This document shows, piece by piece, positions 43,791 through 57,085 of a stretch of DNA of 64,000 nt; the first letter of the stretch is position 1, and every line of letters starts with the position of its first letter. The position numbers were made by a program, and so were the translations under genes. The DNA lies in the NCBI GenBank assembly GCA_964006375.1, contig OZ023270.1, positions 56,030,536 to 56,094,535 of the forward strand. The letters are read 5' to 3'. The notes beneath the pieces were generated by a model, which ran no database searches, was not told where the DNA came from, and worked only from the letters and a program-made list of their open reading frames with translations. Origin of the DNA: Tillus elongatus. Taxonomy: Eukaryota > Arthropoda > Insecta > Coleoptera > Cleridae.

Positions 43791-44429
43791 GCCGGTGTGC
43801 GAACACAGCCGTACTTCCCCTCTCTATCGGTTCAGAAATTACCCATACAATGAGTATTCTTTACCTTTAAAATGATGTAACGCCCTTAAGACTTTGTAGT
43901 AGAATATAAGCGCTCGTCCAATTACGAAACACCCTATACAAGTGCTAATTCTGTGGACTGATTAAAAACGGGGCGTCATCTCGACTACACTGTAATTCCT
44001 TTGATTTAAGTTGGAGTTTCAGCTATGCAGTGTCACCATTGTACCTTCACAGTTCATTAATTATTGGGTCTGGTATGTATTCATGCAGTTTCTAATTTAG
44101 TCTTAGAAATCAAGGCAAAGTAGATACTAGCGGAACTGCAAGAAGTTATTTCTTCTCTCTTGATACCTGAAACTTGTTCTGTTTAATTAGACCAAAGGAC
44201 ATGAAAACGGTGAGACTTGACTGCAGAAAAAGATCTCTGGTGTTGGAAATATTCATTGTACTTCTTTTCCAACATTCTTAACTTCGCTAGTAATCACGTA
44301 AGTTAAATAAAAAAATACAGGGTGCCCACCTGAAAACGAAACAGGCCCGTTTACGGCACTTACTGTGATTTTGCTGAAAATAGCTCAAAGAAGCTAATTT
44401 TGCGACTCTTATTTAAGCTGTGTGTCTCC
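43791..44429. other. Unassigned sequence, no gene seen
   Basis: No recognisable ORF or repeat in about 640 bp. Confidence 0.4.
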
Positions 44430-44719
44430 GACGCCAGGGAGCAGTTTCACCTCACTATCCTGGAAATTTTGCCGAACCCCTGTCTTTCTGTAAGGAGGGT
44501 AGGGATCTTTAACGTGCCCAACATCGCATGGACACGGGACCGACGGCTTTACGCCCCCTCTGTAGGGCGGAACGTGCAGACATGCAACTTGCGCAAATAC
44601 ATTGCCAGAACCGTTAGTGTTACAGTTTGTACTGAAAAAGTGAACGGAGAACCCTGGGATCGAACCCAGTACCGTTCGGTTCAGAAGCACACGTTCTTGT
44701 TCCTGAACCACGGAGGCTC
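44430..44719 (-). mobile_element. tRNA-derived SINE, copy 2 (3'-truncated)
   Basis: Minus strand begins GAGCCTCCGTGGTTCAGGA, with B box GGGTTCGATCCC. It matches the 25828-26178 copy but lacks the last roughly 60 bp and the tail. It is part of a tandem duplication (44430-45077 and 45144-45788). Confidence 0.78.
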
Positions 44720-45091
44720 TTGTCTCTATAAAGCTAGCATGCGTGTTTCCAGATTTAAATAACATATTAAAGTTTGATTGGTAACTAATAAGCTTCTTCA
44801 TTTATCATTTTCACTAGTGCTTGGACACCGCTATTTGAAATTGTGATATCGAAGAAATGCCAGTATTGTAGATTCGTTCAGATGTCCCAGGCCCTAATTT
44901 TCACCCTATTTGCCATATTTTTCTTCTCAAGTAGGGAATATCATATTTAAGGGATGTTCGTCCGAAAATCCGTAACGTAATAAGTGGTGAAATTTACACA
45001 AACTGTATTTGAAGACTACACGGGGAAAACTCGCTTTGTCCATTTAGACCAAAACTGAGAAAATTCATTTTTAATGTTGTGTGTGTGTGTG

Positions 45092-45442
45092 TTTTGTTTC
45101 TCTAACGTCGGCCTATTTCCACGACTATGGCCAATCACCACCGACGCCAGGGAGCAGTTTTACCTCACTATCCTGAAAATTTTGCCGAACCCCTGCCTTT
45201 CTGTAAGGATGGTAGGGATCTTTAACGTGCCCAAGACCGTATGGACACGGGAACGACGGCTTTACGCCCCCTCCGAAGGGCGGAACGTGCAGACATTTAA
45301 CTTGTTCAAATACAATGCCAGAACCTCGGTTGGTGTTATTATTACAGTTTGTACTGAAAAAAGTGAAAGGAGTACCATGGGGTCGAACCCAGTACCGTTC
45401 GGTTCAGAAGCACACGTTCTTGTTCCTGAACCACGGAGGCTC
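45092..45442 (-). mobile_element. tRNA-derived SINE, copy 3
   Basis: Full-length by comparison with copy 1: A/B box region at 45380-45442, body, and 3' end GGAAATAGGCCGACGTTAGA before an A-rich tail. A (TG)n tract is adjacent. Confidence 0.78.
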
Positions 45443-45788
45443 TTGTCTCATTGAAGCTAGCATGCATGTTTCCACATTTAAATAACATATTAAAGTTTGA
45501 TTGGTAACTAATAAGCTTCTTCATTTATCATTTTCATTAGTGCTTGGATACCGCTATTTGAAATTGTGATACCGAAGAAATACTAGTATTGTAGATTCGT
45601 TCAGATATCCCAGGCCCTAATTTTCACCCTATTTGCCATATTTTTCTTCTCAAGTAGGAAATATTATATTTAAGGGATGTTTGTCCGAAAATCCGTAACG
45701 TAATAAGTGGTGAAATTTACACAAACTGTATTTAAAGACTACACGCTTTGTCCATTTAGACCAAAACTGAGAAAATTTATTTTTAATG

Positions 45789-46197
45789 ATAGAATATAAT
45801 CTGTAGAAGATAATTTCTGACACATTTATTTTTCTATGTTGCCTAATTGAAATTATAGGTTTAGGCAACAGTTCTATAATAGTTAAAATATTAGTTCAAT
45901 CCAATGTTTTGAAATTTTGGAAAAAATAAAAACAAGTGCAAAAGGAAACAGTGGAAAAACCAGTGATGTCCATAAAGAAATTGCTTAGAAGCATTAAAGT
46001 AAGTCACAATTTTTCTTTTCTGGATATAGTAAAACTTATATGCGCGATAAACTTTTTATTCAAAAATAGAACAAAAATAAACAAACAAAAATAGAATAAG
46101 ATTTCCCTTCAAAAATCTGGCGTCCTGAAGCTCCATATTACTTTAACAAAACTTGTAATTTTTATTACTTACTGGAATCAAACCTAAAAATAAATAG
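45789..46197. other. Unassigned AT-rich sequence
   Basis: Nothing recognised in about 400 bp. Confidence 0.4.
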
Positions 46198-47305
46198 AAA
46201 AAACTCTATACGCAGCAAGTACGTTATGGTAGTGAATTTTCATAAGAATTGTACACTATTAGTAAGATATATTATTAAAACCTATTCTTTAAATTTAGAT
46301 GGACCTTGGAGATCGGTTTTAGAGTCCCCGTTAGCTATTATTTGAAAAAAAATATATTTTATATGGAGCTACTAAATTAAAATTTGGTCTTAGATATAAT
46401 ATGTATGTACTGCAAGTGCCTTTAAAAAAAAGTGTTACAAATTTCATTAAAGTTACAAACGTTTTTCAGAAAAAATAAATGATTTACAAAGGGAATGTAC
46501 CTGTCGAATTATAAAAATATGTAAGTACTGCAAGTGTCTTAAAAAAATTGAGTTACAAATCTCATTAAAGTTACAAACGTTTTCAAGAAAAAAATAATTA
46601 TTTACAAAGGGAATGTACCTGTTGAACTATAAATATGACAGGTATTTTTCCATATTAATTGCTTGGATGGTTTTGTTTTAATCAACCCATCAGTTTTTGC
46701 AAACAATAAACAACAAAAAAGGTTTTTTATGTTATGGTAGAAAATTTTCGTAAAAATATTTCAAATCCGATATATCAACTTTCCCATTAAGCCAGAATCT
46801 TTAATCTTGAACCTTAGTAACACCTATGTAAACGCACGTGGGTAATAAATTAAAGAAAAATAACGTATTGAGCTTCGTTTTGTTTAAAAAAAAACCTTTT
46901 TTGTTGTTTATTGTTTGCAAAAACTGGATAGGTTGTCTGAAACAAAACCATCCAAACAATTAATAAGGAAAAATACCTGCCATATTTATAATTTGACAGG
47001 TACATTCCCCTTATGAATAATTAATTGTTTTCTGAAAAACTTTTGTAACTTTAATGAAATTTGTAACACAATTTTTTAAAGACACTTGCAGTATTTACAT
47101 ATTATATCTAAGACCAAATTTGAATTCAGTAGCTCCATATAAAACATAATTTTTTTCAAATAATCGCTAACTAGGACTCTAAAACTGATCTCAAAGGTCC
47201 ATTTAAATTTAAAGAAATTTTAGTTTTAATAGTATATCTTACTAACAGTGTACAATTCTTAAGAAAATTCACTACTATAACGCACTTGCTGCGTCCCGAA
47301 ATTTT
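46198..47305. mobile_element. 1.1-kb fold-back element with Helentron-like ends
   Basis: Both ends are Helentron-like 5' ends in inverted orientation (ACGCAGCAAGTACGTTATGG at 46208; ACGCACTTGCTGCGTCCCG at 47281). The inverted match continues inward for about 500 bp: GTACACTATTAGTAAGATAT pairs with 47230-47255, and TACCTGTCATATTTATA also has its partner. The left arm also holds a direct duplication (ACTGCAAGTGNCTTNAAAAA at about 46409 and 46525). No ORF. Confidence 0.75.
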
Positions 47306-48239
47306 TGTGATACTGGAACCAATAAGTATAAGTTGGTATTTGTTTCACTTGCCAGGTTATTAAAAATATTGAAGAACACAAATAACGATAACTTACATTT
47401 GATCAACAATAGTGTCAGAAACTTTAGGACCAAATCAAAAGAACACTTTTTAATAACAACTCTAACATAATATGTAGAGATATAATAATAAAGAGCTTTA
47501 TAACAACAAACGTGGCTAGTCGCTAACACACTATGTAAGGATGCAAAATAAAACCATAAACAATAATAACGAATCTTCGAATGTTTTGAGGTTAGATTGA
47601 TATTTAATAGTAAATAGATTTCTGAATTATATTGCTACTGCCGCTGAAGCGTCGGAAATTAGTACTGAACTTGTAGTTTTAAACCATTTCATTAAAGTGA
47701 AGCTTCTATTTGGTATATTCTGTAATATAACAAAACATTTCAGTTTTAATAAATGTAAATAACACGTTGAGTGTCTCGCGTTTCGGCGTCGGCAGTCGTC
47801 TGTCGGCGGCACCCGTTTCGCGATGACAGTTGGCCTACCATGCAGCGGTGTCAGATTAAGTAAATTAGAATTTATGATAAATCAAATGAGAAATTATTGG
47901 TAACTCAACATTTATTAATATTAAGCCACAATTATTGGATGGATTAATTTTTTGACGAACTTTCATTTGTCATGAATAAGTACCAATATGTGTTATTACC
48001 ATATGTTTTACATTTTATGATTCAAATTAAATTTTATTAAATCTGACAACCCGGCTCCTTTATATTCAATTGTCAGGTGACTGTTTCTATTTGAATTATC
48101 TACTTAAAATGACGCATTCACAGTCTAATGATCCTTGTCAACATTGAACGTGGGAAATGCTGTTTGAAATTTGAACTGATATCTTAGACTGTTTATTCAT
48201 TTATAATTTTGATTTTTTTATAACTCCTGTCCTCGTATG

Positions 48240-48240
<1 letters not shown>
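47306..48240. other. Unassigned; short GC-rich island at 47760-47860
   Basis: GTCTCGCGTTTCGGCGTCGG and CAGTCGTCTGTCGGCGGCAC form a CpG-containing island amid AT-rich DNA. It might mark a 5' exon or promoter of an unseen host gene, but no conserved coding frame is visible. Confidence 0.35.
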
Positions 48241-48715
<475 letters not shown>

Positions 48716-49119
48716 TAATCAATGAGATTTCGGTTACCGGTATATGCTGCAACCAAATAGACACCTCCAAGCATACAAAAATATTATCTTTCTACTTAAA
48801 CGGCAAATCTGCAAAAAGTTGGCGTCCTATAGGCACACAATACTTAGACAGTATACTTAGACAAAACTTGCAAATTTTGATGCTTTTTCTTCTTAATCGG
48901 AATCATGGTTATTTTTATGTTTGTCTGATTGTCTGTTTTTCCGTCTGCTTGTTTGTCTGCTTGGATAATTATAAAATTTGTCAGTAAAAAAGGGATTTCG
49001 TTTACCTGTGTATGCTGCATCCGGATAGAAAAACTCTCTGGGTCGTAAAAGTTGACTTTCATTCGGTTTCAATTTGGAAGTTATAATACTGGTAGTTATT
49101 GGACCGTTATAAGGAGAAC
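48716..49119. other. Unassigned repeat-like sequence
   Basis: Words such as GGATTTCGTTTACCTGTGTATG occur twice (about 48727 and 48995, diverged), so part may be an old repeat. No gene. Confidence 0.35.
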
Positions 49120-50410
49120 GATCAAAAAGTAGTCGAGAATGTTCATATTACGTCTCAATTTGTCTTAATTCTTGGATTTTAAATGGCAACTTTTTCACAT
49201 AGTGAAGACCTGATAAGAGTGATGCCCAATCACGTACCGTATTCTGCTCGACAACTATGACGGTGAAAGGTTTTGGTTTTTTAGTGTCTTGAAATTTACC
49301 AGACCAAAATTTTTGTCGCATTCGAGGTAATAGTGGCCCCGGATGAGAAATGTTATCTTAATCGAAGTAAATCATCTTCTAGAGTGAACTAAATAGTGGA
49401 TAAACTCAATCATTGTCTGGTTTTTGTTTTCACCACCAGCGGAGTCGCAAAATATTTCTAGTGTTTGTACTCTTTCGTCTAAAACGTGGAACACAAAATC
49501 GTAGAGAAATAAAATTACCTCGTTTGATCCTTTTTGCCGACCGTTTCTGGGTATGTGTAGAAGATTTGTTCTGCGGAGTATAATACGCGTATATGAAATC
49601 CATACATAGATAACTGGCGATTGTAGGAAGCATCCTTCGTTGTAACATTAGGAAGAGATATGTTTTTTTTTATAATCTAAAGCTATGGATTCAAAATTAA
49701 GATCAGTCTTAGCGTGGTTTTTGGCAGTTCTTTTTTTGAGTAGAAACTTTGAGCTTTAGCTTTGTGTACATTATTCAAAGTGGTGAGTTTCCATTTTCCC
49801 GCTTCAACAAAGGCTTCGGTACTATTCTCTAAACTTTTAATCTCAGCCAGATATTTGTCGCAAGCACTACACGTGTCCGACCGGAGATAACCGAGTGATA
49901 TTTTGTAAAGTTTAAAATTATTTCTGTATGTTTCATAGCGTATATTGACTTCAGGATATTTTTCTTTAAATAACCCATACATTTTTTTTCACATTAAGGT
50001 CTTCATGAATATACTTTTTTTCGTTTTATTTAGGCTATAGTGGCTTTTCCTCCCGTTGAAAGATTTAATATCAACATCGATTTATTGCCTGATAACCACA
50101 AGAAGTTTATGTGGTCTGGTAGAATGTAGCCCACGCTTATCTTTTGGACTTTTCCCTTCAAGCTTCAAGGACCCCTGTATATATTCAATTTTTGATCTGG
50201 TGATGCCGTGTAAAGCAGCAAAAGCTTTAATGCATACTGGGATTTCTTGTCCAATGTTTTTCCTGATAACTTTTACCCTAAAACCATACGAGCAGTCATG
50301 TAGCGAAGCATAATTTTCCTCAGATCTATTTCTTCTTCTTTTAATCTGATGAATCGTAATAAAAGATGCTAAGTATGTACTTTGTTCATTTATACCCGAC
50401 ATCTCATTAA
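49120..50410 (-). pseudogene. Transposase-like gene (DUF7869-type), main part
   Basis: Minus strand in several frames. [19 protein letters not shown], then [40 protein letters not shown] and LHSTRPHKL (50340-50085). Then MYGLFKEKYPEVNIRYETYR and LGYLRSDTCSACDKYLAEIK (49982-49840). Then NVTTKDASYNRQLSMYGFHI (about 49600). This order is that of a widespread insect transposase-like family of unknown mechanism. Its N-terminus lies at 52590-52735, beyond a Helentron cluster. Stops and shifts make it dead. The family name is from memory. Confidence 0.6.
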
Positions 50411-52589
<2,179 letters not shown>

Positions 52590-52735
52590 TATTATAGACT
52601 CTTTCGTTTTCTAAAATCTGTTCGAAACATTTTAATCGTTTGCACTTACAGTCTGAACCGAGCTCGTGCGATTGCACTTTCAGTTTTTTCGCAACGTCTC
52701 TTAAACGTCCAAGTCCCTTATGTTTCACAGGAAAA
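52590..52735 (-). pseudogene. Transposase-like gene (DUF7869-type), N-terminal piece
   Basis: Minus strand KLKVQSHELGSDCKCKRLKC then FEQILENERV. The HExGxxCxCKRxxCFExV pattern is the N-terminal Cys motif of the same family as 49120-50410. The reading resumes at 50400 with [20 protein letters not shown], so both pieces were one gene before the insertion. Confidence 0.6.
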
Positions 52736-53207
52736 TCCTCGACTGACTACACACTAATATCACTCATTTGTGTATATCTTTAGATACAACTCAAAAACTA
52801 AAACACAACAAAACGCACAATCTATCTAACTTTCAGAAAAAAACAACACACGTCTGAGCTGTCTACAATAAACTAAAATTAATTGAATTACGCCGTGCTC
52901 CTATGGCACTTGCCACTCGACAGCTGGTTCTTCCCAAGTACTCGTGGACTACGCGGGTTTTTCCCGTGTACTACGAATAAAATACCTGCAATAGTTCTGC
53001 GACTAAACTTGTTTTTGCCCTGTTCCATGGTGCCTCGTATAACACTAACAAATATCTACAAAATGGCGCCAGTGGCACACATTTGATTAAAATGTGAGAA
53101 AGCGGGTTTTTCCCGTGTAGTCTTCATTTATAGAAAAACTTTGGAAAACTTCGGTGAAGTATTTAATTAATTCGGTGAAATTTATAAAAGCATTATTCAT
53201 TCAAAAA
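52736..53207. other. Unassigned sequence
   Basis: A motif GCGGGTTTTTCCCGTGTA occurs twice (about 52954 and 53102), possibly a small repeat. No gene recognised. Confidence 0.4.
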
Positions 53208-53720
53208 CTATGCTAGATAGGGAAACCTAATACAGTTCAATAGACATTTCATTTGACCATCAAATAATAGTATCAGATACAGCCTGTTCCATTTGTGGAT
53301 TGTGAGATTTTTGAGATGTAGTAGTAGTAGCAGTGGTGGGGAGGCCAACGCCAAGCAAAAAGGCCACAATGGGCCTTTTTTGCCAACCCCAGCAACACAG
53401 CAACCATGCTCTACTCTTCCTTGGTTCCGTCTCCAAACCGCCTCGACCTCGAGATGAAGGCCGTGACGGTCTTGATTCCTCTGCAGAGTCCTTGATCCGA
53501 ACAACTCTGCTCGACGACTCCCAAAAGCCTCGCATTCACACAGGTAGTGGTAGGACGTTTCTTCATCCTCGCCGCATTCCTGGCAAATGGGATCCCTCTC
53601 TACGCCTATCAATATAAGGTGTCTTCTAAGGGCGCAGTGGCCTGTCAGCACCCCGAGGATGCGGCGAAGCGTAGGTCGACTCCTTCCGAGGAGCCAGACA
53701 GCTTTAGAGATTTTAGAGAT
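53208..53720 (-). pseudogene. Non-LTR element C-terminus after RNase H (R1/I/LOA-like)
   Basis: The frame has LTGHCALRRHLILIGVERDP then ICQECGEDEETSYHYLCECE. This is the conserved GHG...H, C-x2-C-x7-H-x4-C motif downstream of RNase H in R1/I/LOA-type elements. LWLLGRSRPTLRRILGV-like sequence precedes it in another frame (to about 53700). It is unrelated to LINEs A-C, which lack this domain. Composition is notably more GC-rich than its surroundings. Confidence 0.78.
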
Positions 53721-53909
53721 TCTCTAATACCAAATTCAAGGTCAATTTATGAACAGCCTGTATATATCTTCAGAAAAATTGCCATTAGGATAGATACCTT
53801 GATGTTTTTTCTATTAATGACAGCAAGTTTTCAAAAATAACGGAAATTCACGATGATCTCAGAAATGGTTGAAATTTAAAACATGATGGTTCGACAAAGT
53901 TGACTTGAA

Positions 53910-53911
<2 letters not shown>

Positions 53912-53986
<75 letters not shown>
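53912..53986. repeat. (TA)n tract left of the mariner
   Basis: About 75 bp of TA, continuing at 56336-56416 beyond the mariner. The element therefore sits inside what was one microsatellite. Confidence 0.9.
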
Positions 53987-53989
<3 letters not shown>

Positions 53990-56332
53990 GTGTCCCAATA
54001 GTGTGTAATTCCTCTATATATCCCTTACCCTTAGAGATAGCCGAAAAAACTTTAAACAATTTTTTTTTTGTGATTATCTAAGCTATATCGAGAGAATATA
54101 TTCAGCTTTATGAAACTTCCAGTTGTACCGGAAGTCGCTATCAACTTCGTTATTTCAAATAGAATGCTATACTTTTTATTATATTTTTAGACATAGATTA
54201 CAAAATAAGTGTGACTTTATGTAGCATTCCCTATAGCTTTCTTTGATATTTTTGAAAATATTACGACTTTCTTTTTTTTTAGCTCCGATTTATGTGTTAT
54301 TTGAAACGTCTGCTATGAGCTGAGTTTTGAGTTTTGCTACCTTAAATTCTAAATATCAATAGACGACATTTAGTGCTTTAAAATGGTTAAAGAATAATTC
54401 ATCATCCTTGTACAGGGTGTATTATTTTGGGGTTACAGCATATCTAACTTTAAAGCAGCATAACTTGTGTTTTTCAAATATAACACCCTGTTTTTTATGG
54501 ATTAATCAGGTAGATCATTAAATTCTGTATCTACATAATATAGGTCTTCCTATAGCTATAGTTAGTTGATAGTTTTTGAGTTATAGTGGTTTATTTTAGT
54601 TTCGCTTGTAAAAATAATGGTACTGTCAGATACAGTAGGCGCAGAGAATGAAACAACTAATATTTATTGTCAGATGACAGATAAATGTCACCTAACCAGA
54701 ACTATAATTACTTTCAGTTCTCAGGTGTTTGAGCCAAGTTTTATGTGCTAACTTTTGTGTTATTTAATTTTAAATGAATTATAATACTGAAGAATTAGAT
54801 GATATGACACTTATTATAGGCGAGTGTCAGCGAAATTGTTTTTTAGCATCTCGTGTATACGCACAAACATATCCGAATCGAAGACATCCCCATGAAAAAT
54901 GTTTCCTCAAATTGTTGGACCGTTTTATGCGAACTGCTAACGCCAATTATGAAATGACCACACGCAATTGGAGAGCAATGAAGAAAACTAATTTTCCATT
55001 GTTGCATCGGCATTAGATAATCCGCACACAAGCGTGAGGAAAGTTGCCGACGAAATAGCAATATCAAAATCTTCAGTGAACAGAACGTTGAGAAAATACA
55101 AGTTTCATCCACATAAAATGAAGCTGCAGCGGGCATTGACGAATGCAGATTTTCGAAGTAGCCTCAGTTTTTGTGAGTGGGCAGTAGCTAAGTACAATGA
55201 AAGTGAGAATTTTTTTAATTACGTGATGTTCAGTGATGAATCTTCATTTTCAAGTTGTGGTAGGGTTAACGGGCACAACTTTCATTATTACGCTTCAGAA
55301 AATCCAAAACAGTTGACAACCAGCACCGTTTTACGATAAATGTTTGGGCTGGAATAATTGGGACTAATCTTATTGGGCCATGTGTCTTTGATGGGCACCT
55401 CAACGGGCAGGAATATCTGCGTATATTCGAGGCAGATGTAGAGGCTTTTTTGGAAAATTTGCCTCTAGATAACAATCGACGTATGTGGTTTATGTAGGAG
55501 GGGGCACCAACACAATATGATATAAATGTTCGCCGATTTTTAAATGATCGGTACCCCAATAAATGGATAGGGCGAGGTGGTCCCGTCTCGTGGCCTGCAA
55601 GATCTCCTGACTTCACATGTCTAGATTTTTTCCTGTGGGGCTATATCAACGAAATTGTGTATCAAACACCGTCCAACACCCCACAGGAACTAAGAAATAA
55701 AATTGCAGTCGCGTGCAGGGCAATAACTTCGCAAATGTTAAGAAATGTTCAAGAAGAATTCTTAAGGAGGGTTAGATTGTGTATTCCAGTCAATGGGCAA
55801 AATTTCGAATAGTTCTAATGTATCGCTTTTTTTAGATTTTTTTTCTTCTGTTAATGACTGTGGATTATTATTATTATTATAGTTATGTTATTATAGTTTA
55901 CTTCACTTTCTGGTTCTCATAATTACAACTACCTTTATTAAACTGTGTTTCACTTTTTGTATGGTAAAAATATGAATAAGTCCCTTATATAACAATCATG
56001 CATGTAGTTGCATTCGATAAGTTTTTTTTTTTCGACACATTATCTAGTTACGAGGATATGATCAAGTGATTTGCATCGTGACTATCTCATTTTATTTGGT
56101 AATTCTATTCAAATTATTGTTAAAACACACATTTATTAGACGGAAGTAAGCTCAAACAATGGAGACATAAAAACTGCTGACTTTCTTGTCAGGCAGACGT
56201 TTAGGTGTCACCTGACATTGTTCACATGCTCTGTGCCTCATACACTGACAATCTGACAGTACCATTATGTGCCTCATACAGTGACAATCTGACAGTACCA
56301 TTACAGGAATTACACACTATTGGGACACCTTG
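53987..56332 (+). mobile_element. Mariner-type transposon with both TIRs, inserted in (TA)n
   Basis: The left end CAGGTGTCCCAATAGTGTGT (then AATTCCT) and the right end (inverse of AGGAATTACACACTATTGGG then ACACCTTG) match over about 27 bp with one indel. TA flanks both ends, as for all Tc1/mariner elements. It is 2346 bp and holds a degenerate transposase. Its termini differ from copies 1 and 2, so it is another family. Near the right end an AATCTGACAGTACCATTA-type unit is duplicated in tandem (56240-56300). Confidence 0.88.
54774..55812 (+). pseudogene. Mariner-type transposase, D-x41-D, frameshifted
   Basis: First frame MNYNTEELDDMTLIIGECQR with RVYAQTYPNRRHPHEK, a DUF4817-like N-terminal helix-turn-helix. 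It shifts at about 55010 to SVRKVADEIAISKSSVNRTL and VMFSDESSFSS (first Asp). It shifts again at about 55315 to FTINVWAGIIGTNLIGP. The second catalytic position is Glu (EGAPTQ), directly after an in-frame TAG at 55495-55497. The third is SPDFTCLDFF. By my count 41 residues lie between positions two and three. Two shifts, a stop and D-to-E make it inactive. Confidence 0.85.

Positions 56333-56335
<3 letters not shown>

Positions 56336-56416
<81 letters not shown>
56336..56416. repeat. (TA)n tract right of the mariner
   Basis: About 80 bp of TA, the other half of the tract at 53912-53986. Confidence 0.9.
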
Positions 56417-56419
<3 letters not shown>

Positions 56420-56639
56420 TTGTAACTGCCTAAAGCGGAGGCTTGGTATCAGTGGGGATTATATTTACTAGCGTGTAATTGATACAACATAAATTATTAT
56501 TCTATGTTTCTTTTCGAATGCTATTTTCTTTTTCAAAGATAAATGTTGACTACAGATGTCAATAAATAATATTAATAACAAACACCATTGTAGATAAAAA
56601 TAAATTGAATTTCAATTAAAGGGATGGATAATGAATAAA

Positions 56640-57085
56640 GTTTTTGAAGATCCTGGTGTAGTGGCTTTTCTTTTTAGTGAATTTTTATTTAAAATAATGA
56701 AAATCGGACGGGTTTTTCCGGGAAAATTTTGAGTTTTCTTTCAAAAAAATTTTTTCTCTCCGAAAATAACAAAGCTGTTTTAATGAAATTTACTATATAT
56801 GTTGCCTTGGGAGAGACCTTACTAAGTACCAAAATTCAACTTTCTCAGTTTATAGAAAACTGAGTTATTCAAATTTTAAATTTTCTTTCGAAATAATTTT
56901 TTTTCTCCAAAAATGACAAAGTTGTTTTAATGAAATTTGGTGAATATCTTGCCCTAGGAAAGACGTTACTACATACCAAAATTAAACTTTCTAAGTTTAT
57001 AGAAAACTGAGTTATTCAAATTTGAAGCATTTAATAAAAATTCACTACCATAACGCACTTACTGCGTCCAGAGTTTTTTTTATTT
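56640..57085 (-). mobile_element. Helentron-like 5' part
   Basis: Two tandem body modules (AAATTNTTTCTCTCCGAAAAT... and ...TTTTTTCTCCAAAAATGAC, each ending AACTGAGTTATTCAAATTT) run into an inverted 5' end, ACGCACTTACTGCGTCCAGA, at about 57054-57073. No 3' hairpin. Confidence 0.55.

Larger units (their letters stand above)
44430..45788. repeat. Tandem duplication of a SINE-containing about 650-bp block
   Basis: 44430-45077 and 45144-45788 align throughout at an offset of about 711-723 bp. The SINE part and the unique part (AATAAGCTTCTTCATTTATC, CCATATTTTTCTTCTCAAG) are both duplicated. The second copy has an internal deletion near 45745 (the GGGGAAAACTC stretch is missing). Confidence 0.88.

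Noticed and set aside
47627..47812. 61-codon minus frame over the GC-rich island
   Set aside because: No family features; composition alone makes the frame open.
53333..53617. 94-codon plus frame over the RNase H tail
   Set aside because: It is an antisense shadow of the LINE C-terminal domain at 53208-53720, which has the conserved Cys/His motif.
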